Source: Dryococelus australis (taxonomy: Eukaryota; Arthropoda; Insecta; Phasmatodea; Phasmatidae). Taken from it: DNA of 64,000 nt. Under the pieces are notes generated by a model. That model searched no databases and was not told where the DNA came from. It saw nothing but the letters and a program-made list of their open reading frames with translations. This document shows positions 46,154 to 57,831 of this stretch, piece by piece (position 1 is the stretch's first letter; every line of letters begins with the position of its first letter). The translations under genes were made by a program, and so were the position numbers. The stretch spans positions 61,473,251-61,537,250 of the forward strand of contig CM056994.1 of the NCBI GenBank assembly GCA_029891345.1, read 5' to 3'.

Positions 46154-48987
46154 TAACATTAAAGTCCCCTTTCCAGTGGCCCCTTACCTGGGGGAATCAA
46201 TGATATTGGGATGGCCTTGGCTGCGAGAATAAGAATGTTTGAACATCTGCAGGGAAACAGTATACCACCCTGGGTAACCACAGGAGCATGGTCGTCGATT
46301 CGGAACGCAACCTAATTCAGGCAAACCCTTCCCCTACCCCAGTCCGTTTGTTATGCATTCGGACCCCACCCCGCACCATTTCCCCACAAAGCGAGGATTA
46401 AAACCCCCCCTCAGGCCTGACGAGTCAAGTGCCTTCAGGCCTGACAACAAAGTAACGCAAACCCCTCGCCACCAGTACAACCTGCCCCGAGTTTTGAGCT
46501 ACCCAGCCCACGGAAGCTGTAACCTACATCGGGCATTGTACCCAAAAATTCACCCCCCCCCCCCCAACCAAAGCCAGGATAACCGCAGACAGGGTTTTGT
46601 AGAGACATGCCCATCCGGACACTGCCCTCAAAACCTCCCTCAAATCTGACCTTTACGTCAGCCCTCCTGGAATACATCAATTATTTGGAGAAGGTGATAA
46701 ATCCCCAAGTAGGAACACAATCCCAGCAAGGAACCGAACCCCGGGACACCCCAGAGGCGGACAAAGCAACCCCCTCAAACCCTCAAACCTAGGTCACTAT
46801 TGCCAGATGCAAGAAGGGTAGATACACCCCCTCCCCCGTCCTATCGCTAGTACCAGAAGGAGAATTTCCGAAAAAGGGCGTCTCCCATGAAACCTCGTAA
46901 CACACCCAGTCCGAGTACCTCTTCTTCACTTAAACCCTGCTGGACACCACCAAGAGTCTACACCGAGCAATTGTGGAGTAGCCCCCTACCGACAGGCCAA
47001 TAATGATGAGGCAACCCACCAGAAATAAGCTAAAGGAGGCACGTGAACCTCCAGCCACCCCCGAGTATAGCAGAAAGACCACAAACTCCCCTCGTCACTC
47101 TTCTTGCCCCCACCCCTCTGGCTGTTGCCAGGAAACTCGCGAGACTTCACCGCCATGCGGCAAACAGGTCCCCCCGGACTTCTTTCCTGCAGCGGAAGAA
47201 GCGTCCACCAAGGACAATGACCTGGACGAGGCTGCGTATCTGCTCCCACCAGGATCGGTCCCGGCGACCCCACCCCCAGATACGGTGGAACCCTTCCAGG
47301 ATAGGGAAATTATGTCACGTGCCCTGCTGTTCTACCCATCATACCCACTCCAAGGCAAAAATAGAGAAAGTGGGCAAGAAACGGACGAAAGCCTGCCACA
47401 ACCCTCAAAAACGGTCCACACGTCGGTCAACATGGCGACCAATGTGAGATAGCTGAAGAAAATGGCTGGAGAGGAGGAGAGACCAGATGCTCAGGCCGAT
47501 CAGAAAGACAAACCACGTTTTACAGGATGCCCATGAGCATTGCAGCTGTTCACGCAGCCCCTCCATCGCCTGGAGCGGAGAGTGTACGCAAACACAGTGC
47601 ACCAGTCACCCGCGCAGCTGTCGCAAGGGAACGTTATCCTGCTGCCACAAGAGACACTATGTCAACAGACGCCACCAGCACCCAGGCCGCTGTTTCTGAG
47701 CAGCAGCCTTCCGCAGTTTCCACGTCACATGCGACGCCACTGCGTGCAAGACGCATGCATTACATTCCTGGATGCTACAGAGAGACGCCCTGGAGGGCAC
47801 CAACCACGTATCGTTGGCCTACCACCTCCGCTGCCGCCGAGCACAAGAGAGGATGTTCACCATAGTGATGACTCACAAACACCACCGTCCAGCAGCAACA
47901 ACATCTGAGTGAGTACCTGGCAGATGCCCGAATTTGAACTACCATGCCCCTTGTCAGAACTCTTAGCTAGAGCAAATGAGTAGGGAGTGATACAATAGAA
48001 ATACCAAAACATTAATAACAAAAGTGCAAGAACTCGTTAGTTAGCTTAGTAGGGAAGGTTAGGTGACGAAAGACATCCCAAAATACCAAAATCCTAACGT
48101 GGATAGAGTAGGCAGTGCGACGAAAGTACTTCCCCCCTCCCCACCCTAGAGTATATGAAAAAGAATGTAGGCCCATAATTGTTAGATAAGATTTATTTCT
48201 CAAAGGTTGAGAATTCAGGAATCACATTGATAGGAACCAAGGTCAAACAGATTAATAAGTGCAGTAATTAATGTAGACTGCCTCCTATCAATGGGCACGA
48301 GTAACGTAAAATTAACAAAATATTTTTTTTGCTATAAGAATCTGGTCCCATGTTTGCCAAAAGTTACGGAGGAAAATTAACGTACAATCAAACCCAAAAG
48401 CAAACTGGAAAGTTAAAGTTTGCATTACTCCGAAAATCCTCCATGCTCACGTAATGTAAACATTGAATAAGAAACTGAACAATTTTGGTTGTTGTTGTTG
48501 TTGTTGTTAAGAAATCTAGCACCACAAAATCAACGTAAGGTCACAGAATCCCGTGAGCACTGATAGGAAGTGAGAGTACGAAATGCAGCTTATCAGCAGG
48601 CGTAACCCTCAAAATTACTCCCAATGTGACTGGGCAACTTTGTTTAGAGAACCCATGTAACCTTGAGTAAAAGCATGAAGCAAGAGCTCACTGTGACCAT
48701 GCCATATACCGCCGCCCAGGAAATTCCCATCCTTCATAAAAAGTAAAGTGTGAAAGTACAAATAGCATCAGTGTGATGCTACCCAGATAGCTATGTAAAT
48801 GTAGAAATTAAGGAAACGTGTGATTGTAAGTACATAACATGTATCCAGAAAACCATTGTTAACGTAGGAAAATGTAAATGTACTTTTCACTGAAGCCCTT
48901 GTGAGAATTAAAAGTAGTTTGTCAGATTTAATTAAATGTGTTAGCCCAGACAGTTGTAAAGAAATGCGAAACTTTCCTTAAAGAGGT
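46154..48987 (+). mobile_element. Plus-strand fragment: Pro-rich frames and non-coding 3' part
   Basis: Pro-rich open stretches at 46,353-46,649, 47,003-47,452 and 47,527-47,908 match the minus-strand region 38,850-37,810. The AT-rich part after them (47,909-48,900) matches 37,800-36,930. It ends at a purine tract (TTAAAGAGG) before an LTR start at 48,988. It is inverted relative to its counterpart. Poly-proline arises from the C-run at 46,551-46,564. Fossil with several breaks. Confidence 0.6.
48487..48508. repeat. (TTG)n microsatellite
   Basis: About seven TTG units in the non-coding 3' part of the retroelement. Confidence 0.8.
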
Positions 48988-51900
48988 GAGGCATGCCGCT
49001 TATACAACCAATCTAATACGATTATGACTCATCGCCTAGAGTACCTCTTCCACCACTGCAGACGTGAACAAATACTGTCCATGGAAACCAGAGGGAACCA
49101 TGACTCCACCTAACAGAGCGGGCAACACGCCAGCAAATATCCCACAGTGCCCAGCTAGCAAACACACTCCGGAATCCAAGCCGGGAAATGCCGACGCCTG
49201 AGTACGAAGCGGGCCACCACCACCGATTTACAAGGGCCCATTCTCCAAGGACTAAGTGAGGAAGCACCGATTCCCATAGCCCTACACATAGAGGTGGAAT
49301 TAAATAATAACAGAGTACTCGCCTTACTCGACTCTGCGGCTACAGGGAATTTCATTAGACGGAATTTATTAACAGCAAACCAGCTCGCGGAACTCCGTCC
49401 ACAGAACAAATTGGTAAGAATGGCGCAACCCGATGGAACTCTGGAAGTAACTGGCCGCCGGATAACCTTGGATATAAAAATCCAAAATATCGTCACCACA
49501 ACAGAATTTATTGTTTCGCCAACCATGTCCGAATCTGTTATAAAAGGATGACCATGGCTTATACACCATAAATATATTCTCGATCACGGTCAATGTAGAG
49601 CATACTTGGGAGAAACCAACCGCATTACTGTCAATTGGGACCAAAACCCAGATGACATCCCGCCAATGCCCATCGATCCAATGAGTATTAATCATGAACT
49701 CGAAGGACCACCGTTCTTGCAACTAAAAGCCATCCTAGACGAGCTCACCCGCGCCTTTGGACAATGAGGACTTGTACGGCAAACCCGATCAATTCAGCAT
49801 GAAATATGGCAGACTACTGATGTACCATTCTACAACAGGCCATACAGAGTGTCAGCCCGCTGATGTGACCTCATCATGGAGCAGGTTAACGACATGAAGG
49901 ACCAGGGGATAGTAGAGTCGTCGAATTCTCCGTACAATTCGCAGGTTGTACTTGTACCAAACAACAATAGCCAATTGTGATTTTGTGTGAATTACAAATC
50001 GCTAAATGAAGTCGCCCACCTGATTGCTCCCCCAGCAATCGACTTATCTCATACCCTTCAAGACATTGGCAAAGCCAAAATATTCAGTACTCTCGACATG
50101 GAATCTTGATACTGATAGATTGCCGTCCATCCAGACAGTCGAAAATATACCGCTTTTACGACAACTGAGGGTGAAACCTTACAATTTCGAGTTATGCGTT
50201 TCGGCTTGAAAAACGCCCCCGCAACGTTCCAGCGATTAATGTCATCAGAAGTACTGACAGAATACATTGGCGAGTTTTGATTCACTTATCTCGACGATGT
50301 AATAATATACTGCAATAGCTGGGAGGAGCATCTAGGCCATCTGTAATGAGTATTAGAAAGGCTCGAATTACATGTAAGCTATTGACAAGCTTCTTCGGCA
50401 AGACATCAATAGATTATCTGGGACATGTCATCTCGCCCAAGGGAAACTTCCCCCAACACAATTCAATATGCACGATTGAAGAAGTGGAAGAACCTCAGAA
50501 TAAGTGGCAACTACGATGGTACCTGGGTCTGTGTAATTAGTTGCGACACTTTGTTCCAAACATTGTAGAATACATGCCACCCCTACACCCTCTTCTTGAG
50601 ATAGACACCCGTTGGCGATGGGGTCCGGAACAACGAGTGTTTTCCAGCTTGAAGAACAGCTTCAAGAATATTCACCAACTCCATCAGCCACAAGGAGACA
50701 AACCCCTAATACTGCAAACGGATGCATGTCAGAACAGACTGGGCGCAGTATTATACCAGCAAGATGTAGGAGGACAACCCCGTGTGATAGCGTATGTGTC
50801 AACCCGCTTAAATGAAACTGAGCAGCGCTACCACTTTATGAGAAGTGTCTAGCCGTTATCAGGGCAGTGAAGAAGTATAGGTATTACCTCGAAGGGCAAC
50901 ACTTCAATCAGCAAACCAACTCAAAAGCCCTCCAATGGCTACACGAGTCCCGAAATTCAAAGGCCAAGATCAGCCGGTGGGACATGTTCCTTACGGAGTT
51001 CGACTTTGAGGTACAACACTGCCCAGGTAAACTAAACAATCTGCCAGAAGCCCTGTCTCGTGCCCCAACGTTAGAGGAGAGAGCTGAAGAGGAGGAAGAA
51101 GAGAAAATGTCTCCCCCCTCCCTTTTTTCAGAATGAAAGAAGTCCAGAAGAGCATATATGACTCATTCAACTACAGATAACCCGTCATTAAGTTACTTTA
51201 AGCCAACAGGAGGATCCCGATATCCGACGTCTGATACAGGAACAGCCCCAACGTTACGCCCTATGGCATGTCGTCTTATGGATAAGAAGTGGGCAAACCC
51301 AACACACCATGGAAGATCTGGGTGCCACCGTAACTACGAGCGGATATATGCAGACACTAATACGAACATCCCCAAGCTCGTCACCCAGGTACGAGGAAGA
51401 CCCTGTTGGACATCAAAACCCACTACAACTGGGACGGAATAATCTGCAATGTCCGGCAGTATGTTAGCAACTGTGTCACGTGCTGCCGTGGCAAAGCATA
51501 CCCGGTTCCCTCTCCCATCGCAAAACCACGGAGACCCAAGACAGCCTGCACCCACATCGCTGCCAATCTGATGGGCCCATATCCTCGAAGTACTAAGGGA
51601 AACCGCTATCTCCTATTGGTAACCGACCAATTCTCCTGGTAGGTAGAGCCATTCCCTCTACCTAGCCAAGAAACCACCCCCATCATACGGAAAATGGAAG
51701 CGGAGATTTTCGCACGATGGGGCTACCCGAAAGCCATATTGACAGACAATGGCACCCAGTTTACTAACCGTCAATAGCAAACCGCATGTCAAGAGTGGGG
51801 AGTAGAAACCTGGACTACCCCCCACCCCCACCCCTTCCATCCACAAGCCAGCCCCACTGTACAGAGTAACCAGGAAATCAAGAAATGCCTCCACATCAGT

Positions 51901-52849
51901 GTGGGGAATGACCGCAAACAGTGGGATAAACACATCCCCACCATAATGTTTGCCCTTCGATGCCATACTAACGAGGCTGTCGACACCAGCCCGAGCGTCC
52001 TACTCCTGGAACAACCCTTGCGCCAACCAGGCTAATGGCAGTGGTAAAGAGAGCCAACTGAGATGCCTCAGCCTGAAGACATCCAGCTAGCAGCGCTAGC
52101 ACAAACCAAGTATCCCCAGAGAGCTCAAAATACTTATATTTCGAAGAAATATCCCCAACCAAAGACCGGGGTAAGAGAGTTCAACCTGGGGGAAGCCGTC
52201 CTCCTACGAAGTCACCAACTCAGCAAATCCAGCAACCAATTCAGCTCTGGCCTTGCTGACAAATGGAATGGACTATACCGTATAGTAGGCAAATGTGATA
52301 GCGTTTACTGGCTGAGGATATACGTGGGCGCATTCATAAGGCCACCAGATGTCAGATATGACCATACCCAGGGGACATGCCAACACTTGGGGGCAGCGAT
52401 ACTGAAGGGGACATGTCTGGCCAATGGAAAGATGATGAACCTCCACTCAAGAGGATAGAACCTGATACCGAGCCAAGACCTTCAACGAGACCCGAATCAA
52501 CACCCATCGTTATTGAACGGGCACCTAGTTACATCGCACCATGGAAACCCGATGTTGAACAACGTCAAGGAGCATTTTCCGTAAGATCAATGCCCTCAAC
52601 ACCACACAGCTACGCCGACAAAATAGCAGCCACGAGATCCAGCTGTTCTGAATTATCCTGGCTGAGTCCCCGTGACAGAGAAACCCATCAAACACCCTGT
52701 CGATCGAGCCGCATCACTGAGCGATTGGAAGTACTTTCGGTGAGGGTGCTAGGAATCCCCCAGGCGTGTACCTCCCCACCTAGTACAACTACGGAACCGG
52801 AAGTCACGGCTGTCCCAATTCAGAGAGGTCGTCCTCAGACGACGAAGTA

Positions 52850-54263
52850 CAGTAGACTCTCCATTATCCGCAAGCGGATTATCCGCTTTGCGGCTTAACA
52901 GTGGCATATTCAGAAAAATAAAAATAAATTTCAGAAATTAACTCAAACACTGCCATAACGAAGTTATTTAATAAAACGCCCATCTTAACTAATGAAATTC
53001 GTAACAGGTACTCTCTGAAAATAACTGTGGAATTAAATATGTTTGTTTATCAATGCAAATGCACGTCAAAACATGTTCCTGATGGCGCAATGAGCTTAGT
53101 TACATCACAAGACAGCAAGCTGACAACACTGCACAACTCGCTAGCCTAGCTGCCGCCTGCTAGATACAGCCAGAACACGGCGCGACCGCCGCATTCCTCC
53201 CGCATATTGCATTCCCACAGTCAGTGTCAGTTTTATCTCGCCAGTCAGTAGTTACGTTCGGTTTTGTTTTTGCTCATTTCCAACCGAAAAATGTCTGCAA
53301 AAAGTAAACGTGTGGTTTTAAATTTACAGCAGATGCTGGAAATTATTAATAAACTTGAAGGAGGAAGTGTAATAAAACAGCTTTCATTCACGTATGGAGC
53401 GAGGGAAACAACAATTCGGGATATACGAAACAATAAATCCAAACTTATTGAGTTTGCGAGCAGTGCGGACTCGACAAGTGGATTGGTGAATAGGAAAACG
53501 ATGAAACTATTGATGTACACGGAACTAGATTAGGCTATGCTGGAGTGGTTTAACCATAAACATGCTGCGGGAACGCCAGTGTCGTTATTAGAGTGTGTGA
53601 AACAAGCCCAATATTATTTTTAAGAACTGGGAATGGAAGGCAAAACTTGTTTCCTACATTAAACTCTGTTTTCCACATGCTCAAACAGCCATCTGTATAC
53701 CGCACGCACTGGACAGCATGGGAGGTGTGTATGTGACACGCTTTGCACATCTCTCCGGGGGGCAGGGGGAGGGTGGCCTGTTGCCTAGCAACTGAGTGAC
53801 ATCAGCTTGCCTTCCCTCTTACGCAACTTCAGATTTCAGTATCACTTGGCGATAAACACCACACGCATCCCGCTACGTTGTTTGTATTAACTGTAGCTGC
53901 GCATTTCTTGTCATGTTCGCGAGAGAACTACAGTGATTACCTGCATATTTTACACACTTTATATTCCGGTTTTGTAAGTTAGAAATCAGGGGTGCATAAA
54001 GCATAAATTACGCATGTTTTAAATGTCTTGGTTTGTTAATAAATAATAGGGTACAGAAATTATGCGAGACCGTAAAATATGCGGGTAAATATAGTAGTAT
54101 GTCAAGGAAAGGCTAGGTTTACATAGAAACACCCAGTATTCAGTTATGACCATACGAAAGTGTCGGAAAAACTGAATTTTTCTCTTAGCATGCAAATTAT
54201 TCGTGATTTTGGGTTATCCACTGCAATCGTCCCCCCCACTATCGCAGATAATCAAGTCGATTG
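52850..54263 (+). mobile_element. Internally deleted Tigger (Jerky-like) transposon
   Basis: The ends are CAGTAGACTCTCCATTATCC (52,850-52,869) and, at the right, a related inverted CAATCGACTTGATTATC (54,263-54,247 on the minus strand). TA flanks both sides (52,848-52,849, 54,264-54,265). Only the DNA-binding part of a transposase remains, so the 1,414-bp copy is non-autonomous. It interrupts the 3' frame of the Gypsy relic and belongs to a different Tigger subfamily from the one at 38,893. Confidence 0.88.
53291..53533 (+). pseudogene. Tigger/Jerky-like transposase N-terminal fragment
   Basis: The first residues, [20 protein letters not shown], and the following [23 protein letters not shown] form a CENP-B/psq helix-turn-helix. 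A basic region RKTMK follows. The frame stops at 53,531-53,533. Related residues (ECVKQAQYYF, typical of the next CENP-B block) continue a short way past it. The DDE domain is absent. The start chosen is the Met before SAKSKR; nine further residues lie upstream in frame. Confidence 0.8.
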
Positions 54264-54265
54264 TA

Positions 54266-55360
54266 CATGACGCCAATAGACCACCGGAACATGAAACATC
54301 AAGCTCTGTCGAGAGCGCCACGCCTTAACCACCTGCCACGCAGGTAGACCCGCTTATCAGGAAGTCGAGCTGCCACGACGGAAGTGCTCCATCTCAAGAA
54401 CCTGCCACGCAGGATCTCCCGCAACCAGGGACATTGAGCTTCAATGAGAGTGTCTTGCCTCAACCACCTGCCACGCAGGTAGACCCGCTTATCGGGACGT
54501 CGAGCTGCCACACTGGAAGTGCTCTTTCTCAAGAACCTGCCACACAGGATATTCCGCCTACCACGATGTCGAGCTGCCACGCTGGAAGTGCTCCGCCTAC
54601 AGAACCTGCCACGCAGAATCTCCCGCCAGCAAAGACGTCGAGCTCGGACAAGAGTGCTCCGTCCCAGCCTCCTGTTATCCAGCCTCCTGTTACACAGGAA
54701 ATGCCGCTACCCGGGGAACCGAGCTGCAACAGACGTGCTCCGTCCCCAGGTCCTGCGATGCAGGAATCCCCGCAAACCCAGATGTCAAGACGCCACATTG
54801 GAAATGCTCCGCCCAGACATCTTGTTAAGGGAGAAGCTGCACCCATCAGACCATTGATGCCACCCATGACCCCTCAACAGGCACGTCACCCGCAGTGGAG
54901 GCTGACGTAAACTTCCCCTCCACTGCTTCGCCCCAGGACCTGGCTACCGAGACCGTGATGCCGCCCACGACCTGAAACCACGACAAGCTGTGCTGCCCGC
55001 AGTCGGGGTGGAGACCTTTCTCCCCCGCACTGACCCATCAGAGAAACATCCTGCCATATGGGTAGGAACCCGTGCAGTCGGGGTGGAAGGGCTTACCCTC
55101 CCCCACACTGTCACAATGTCCCTTGAATGAGTGCCCTCTCACTTTGTTGCAACAGAAACAGAGGCCACGATGCCTGATGCCCCACGGACCGCCAAGGCCG
55201 CCCACACGCCTGGCCGGTACAGGGAATCACCATGAAGACCTACAACCAGGTACATGTGGTCATACCCTCAGCATGATGATCTTCGTCCCAAGGTCAGTGA
55301 TGATGAGGGGGAAGACAAAGATCGCCAATAGTGCGCGTACTTTAAAAACTGTGTAGTAGT
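54266..55360 (+). mobile_element. Pro/Thr/Ser-rich 3' region of the Gypsy relic with short tandem repeats
   Basis: The frame 54,434-54,910 encodes repeats of about 20-23 residues built on PPATQ...P...TSSCHxGSAP. The DNA repeat core CCTGCCACGCAGG recurs at roughly 67-bp spacing from 54,332 to 54,620. It looks mucin-like in composition but has no signal peptide or membrane segment. The Tigger insertion separates it from 52,377-52,847. Confidence 0.55.
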
Positions 55361-56952
55361 TGTAAACCACTACTATGTGCACGTGACAAAAGGACTCGTT
55401 ATAGACCGGTCACGATAACTGCATTTACTTTAGCCAAATGCCAAAAGACAGTGACATAAGCAGAACAATCACATTTAGGCTAAATTAAAAGACGCAGTGC
55501 AGTTCCAGTATAAAGAACCAATGAGGTAAATGAGCAAGTAATTAATCACTTGGCTACGTAATAATTCACTTTTTATTTACAACCATAAAAATTTGTATAG
55601 CAGTAACTTTAGAACTGACATTTTACACCTCATGGTTCAAGTGTTTTAGTGCGCAACAACCCACGTAAAAAGTAGCATTACGAACGGACGGTCTCCACAG
55701 TGACAGTAATAGATACAATAATTAGTATCACATATAGACACTCACCACAGGGCGCGTGATAGATGAAGACAGAGACTTCCATAGTTTACATGTTAGAATT
55801 AGCCTTCATTCACAGGACTCTTAGCTTATTCTAGCCTTTTTTATATAATACATTGATATGTAGGTATACTTATAAATGATTTAATGAGTATTAAAGTGTA
55901 TATGTGAAGATCACCTGCAAGAAAGAATGCTGTTTTGTAAGAGGGTTGTTGTATATTACGCTTCATATACGCACATTTTATCAGTGCTTTTGTTTGCAAT
56001 ATCATGTGCACCTCATCACATTCACAATCTGAGCGTTAAAATTCTTTTGATTTGACACAAGATATTTTAACTTCCATGTTTATGGGTGTATATGTATGTA
56101 ACCTGTGACCAATGTGCGCATAACTTGCCGCGTTGTTCATGCATGTAGTGTACTCATTTCGTATTCGTTTAGCAGTTTAACCCAGGTGTTGAAGGGCCTG
56201 TGGTTAACCACTTTGCCAATTGTGTCACGTAAATATTTAGCTTTCTGCAATATACAAAGGTTCCCTGGAAAATTTTTTCCTTTTTCTTTTTTATATCACT
56301 GCAGTAAGCACCAGGATAGAAGTGTTTTCTCCGTCTTCTGCGAGACAGGCTAGTACACATTATAAATCTTCTTACTTTCATTCCCCTCGTTTTGTCATGT
56401 TGTTCATTTATTAATAATTTTTCTTTCAGGGTTTATGTATGATTTACATGTGATATCCACCAGTGCTATGCTGGTTCTTGTGGATGGCACGCATTATGAA
56501 AAGTACGCCGGTGGAGACACCCGACACACACAGCTTCCAAACACAGTAATCTTTGCACACGGGATAATACACGTTCTCGCAGTATCAGCAAAGCCCAACA
56601 ACCAGGACGAGGGGCAGAGAAGGACGCCCGCCCACCACCCGCAAGAGAGAGAGAGAGAGAGTAAGCATCAAGGTCGCCAGCCAGCTGACACCACTTAATG
56701 TCTCCACTTTTCGCCTAACGCCGGTTGGTCGCCCTGAGTGCACAGAACACGCACCACTACAGCGGTCAAACCCACTACATTAATGATCACGCCTACCCGT
56801 ACAAAAAAAAATTATGCTACCTACCTCAGCATGTCTTCCGACATCTACCAAGACTGTCTAGAGACCGTCTAGACCTTCAAGAGAGGGAGTCTATGCCTGC
56901 CTCCACCACCTTTTCCACAATGAGTCATCATAGCAACAGAGAGGGGGCGAAT
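55361..56952 (+). mobile_element. Non-coding 3' part of the Gypsy relic
   Basis: AT-rich DNA with a pyrimidine tract and AG at 56,416-56,429, a short frame (56,435-56,698) and a GA microsatellite (56,643-56,661). It ends at a purine tract (GAGAGGGGG, 56,939-56,947). The layout mirrors 37,800-34,792 on the minus strand. Confidence 0.5.
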
Positions 56953-57831
56953 TGACACATGCCGCTTCTACACCAATTACAATACAACTCAGACTCATCG
57001 CCTAGGAGTACTGCTTCCATCTCTACAGATGTGAGCAACAAGTTGCCCACCCCTTCAGGCAACTGGAACTTCTGTGTTTTTCATTCTCACCTGGAAGGCA
57101 CGCATCCCGGCAGGTACGCCGCTCCCCCCTTCCCCACGCTTGATGCCTACAAGGTGCTTAGACCTCGTGCATGGCTGAGCAGACCCGACGAGGCACGAAG
57201 TCAGAGCCGCTGACGAGATAATTCTCACACCACCCAGGGCCGGAGGATGTCATGCCTCCCTTGCTCCCCACACCGGCTTACTACAAGCTACCACTATATA
57301 AGTCTGGCCACAGTCGAGCTATGGAGTCATTCTTTTGCATCTCTTGCGCCACCCACAGCACTCTTAGTGCTCTGGAGCTCTAGAGAAGTTCGAAGCCTAC
57401 AAGTAAACCTTCGTGGCAACCAACTACGTACGTCGACTACCAGTCAACCGGCAACATACCAACACAAACTTTCTTCTTTTAACTTCATTTGTCTCCTCTA
57501 GAAACCTTAAATAGTAGTTAAACTGTAACTATTATTTTCATCTAGAATCAACTTTTCCCATTTATTAACAACCAGGTCACTTACACCTGGAACCACACAG
57601 TTACCTTAAGCTATCCTCGACTTGGTAGGAGGTAGCACAGGTAACATATCTATTAAACTTTCAACAAACACACGTTGCTTTCTACTTTGCTACTTTTATT
57701 TCCAGGTTACACATCTGTATTCACAGTTGGAGATATATTACGCTGTGCACTGCCAATGGAATCCGGGAAGTTTTTAAACCGAACTAAGACATACCCACTA
57801 GATGGCTACCTGTCTCTTCCCATCAAACACA
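56953..57831 (+). repeat. 3' LTR of the Gypsy relic
   Basis: It starts TGACACATGCCGCTTCTACA and has a TATA box (ACTATATAAG, 57,293-57,302). The 3' half carries the ACCAGGT...ACACCTGG segment (57,570-57,588) as in the LTR at 5,217-6,107. It ends near CATCAAACACA. Its length of 879 bp fits the 880-890 bp class. Confidence 0.6.

Larger units (their letters stand above)
48988..57831 (+). mobile_element. Ty3/Gypsy element relic with pol region, Tigger inserted
   Basis: Parts in order: an LTR start (48,988, TGAGGCATGCCGC, as at 56,953), a retropepsin region (49,294-49,551), reverse transcriptase (about 49,790-50,520), RNase H (50,541-51,136; TDA...GAVLYQ pattern) and integrase zinc and core regions (about 51,290-52,200). 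Then come an Arg/Ser/Pro-rich 3' frame (52,377-52,850, continuing after the Tigger at 54,266), non-coding DNA (55,360-56,940), a purine tract (GAGGGGG) and the 3' LTR (56,953-57,831). Gag is missing and the first LTR is shortened. It is clearly Gypsy by domain order. It looks old, with on the order of ten or more breaks. Confidence 0.8.
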
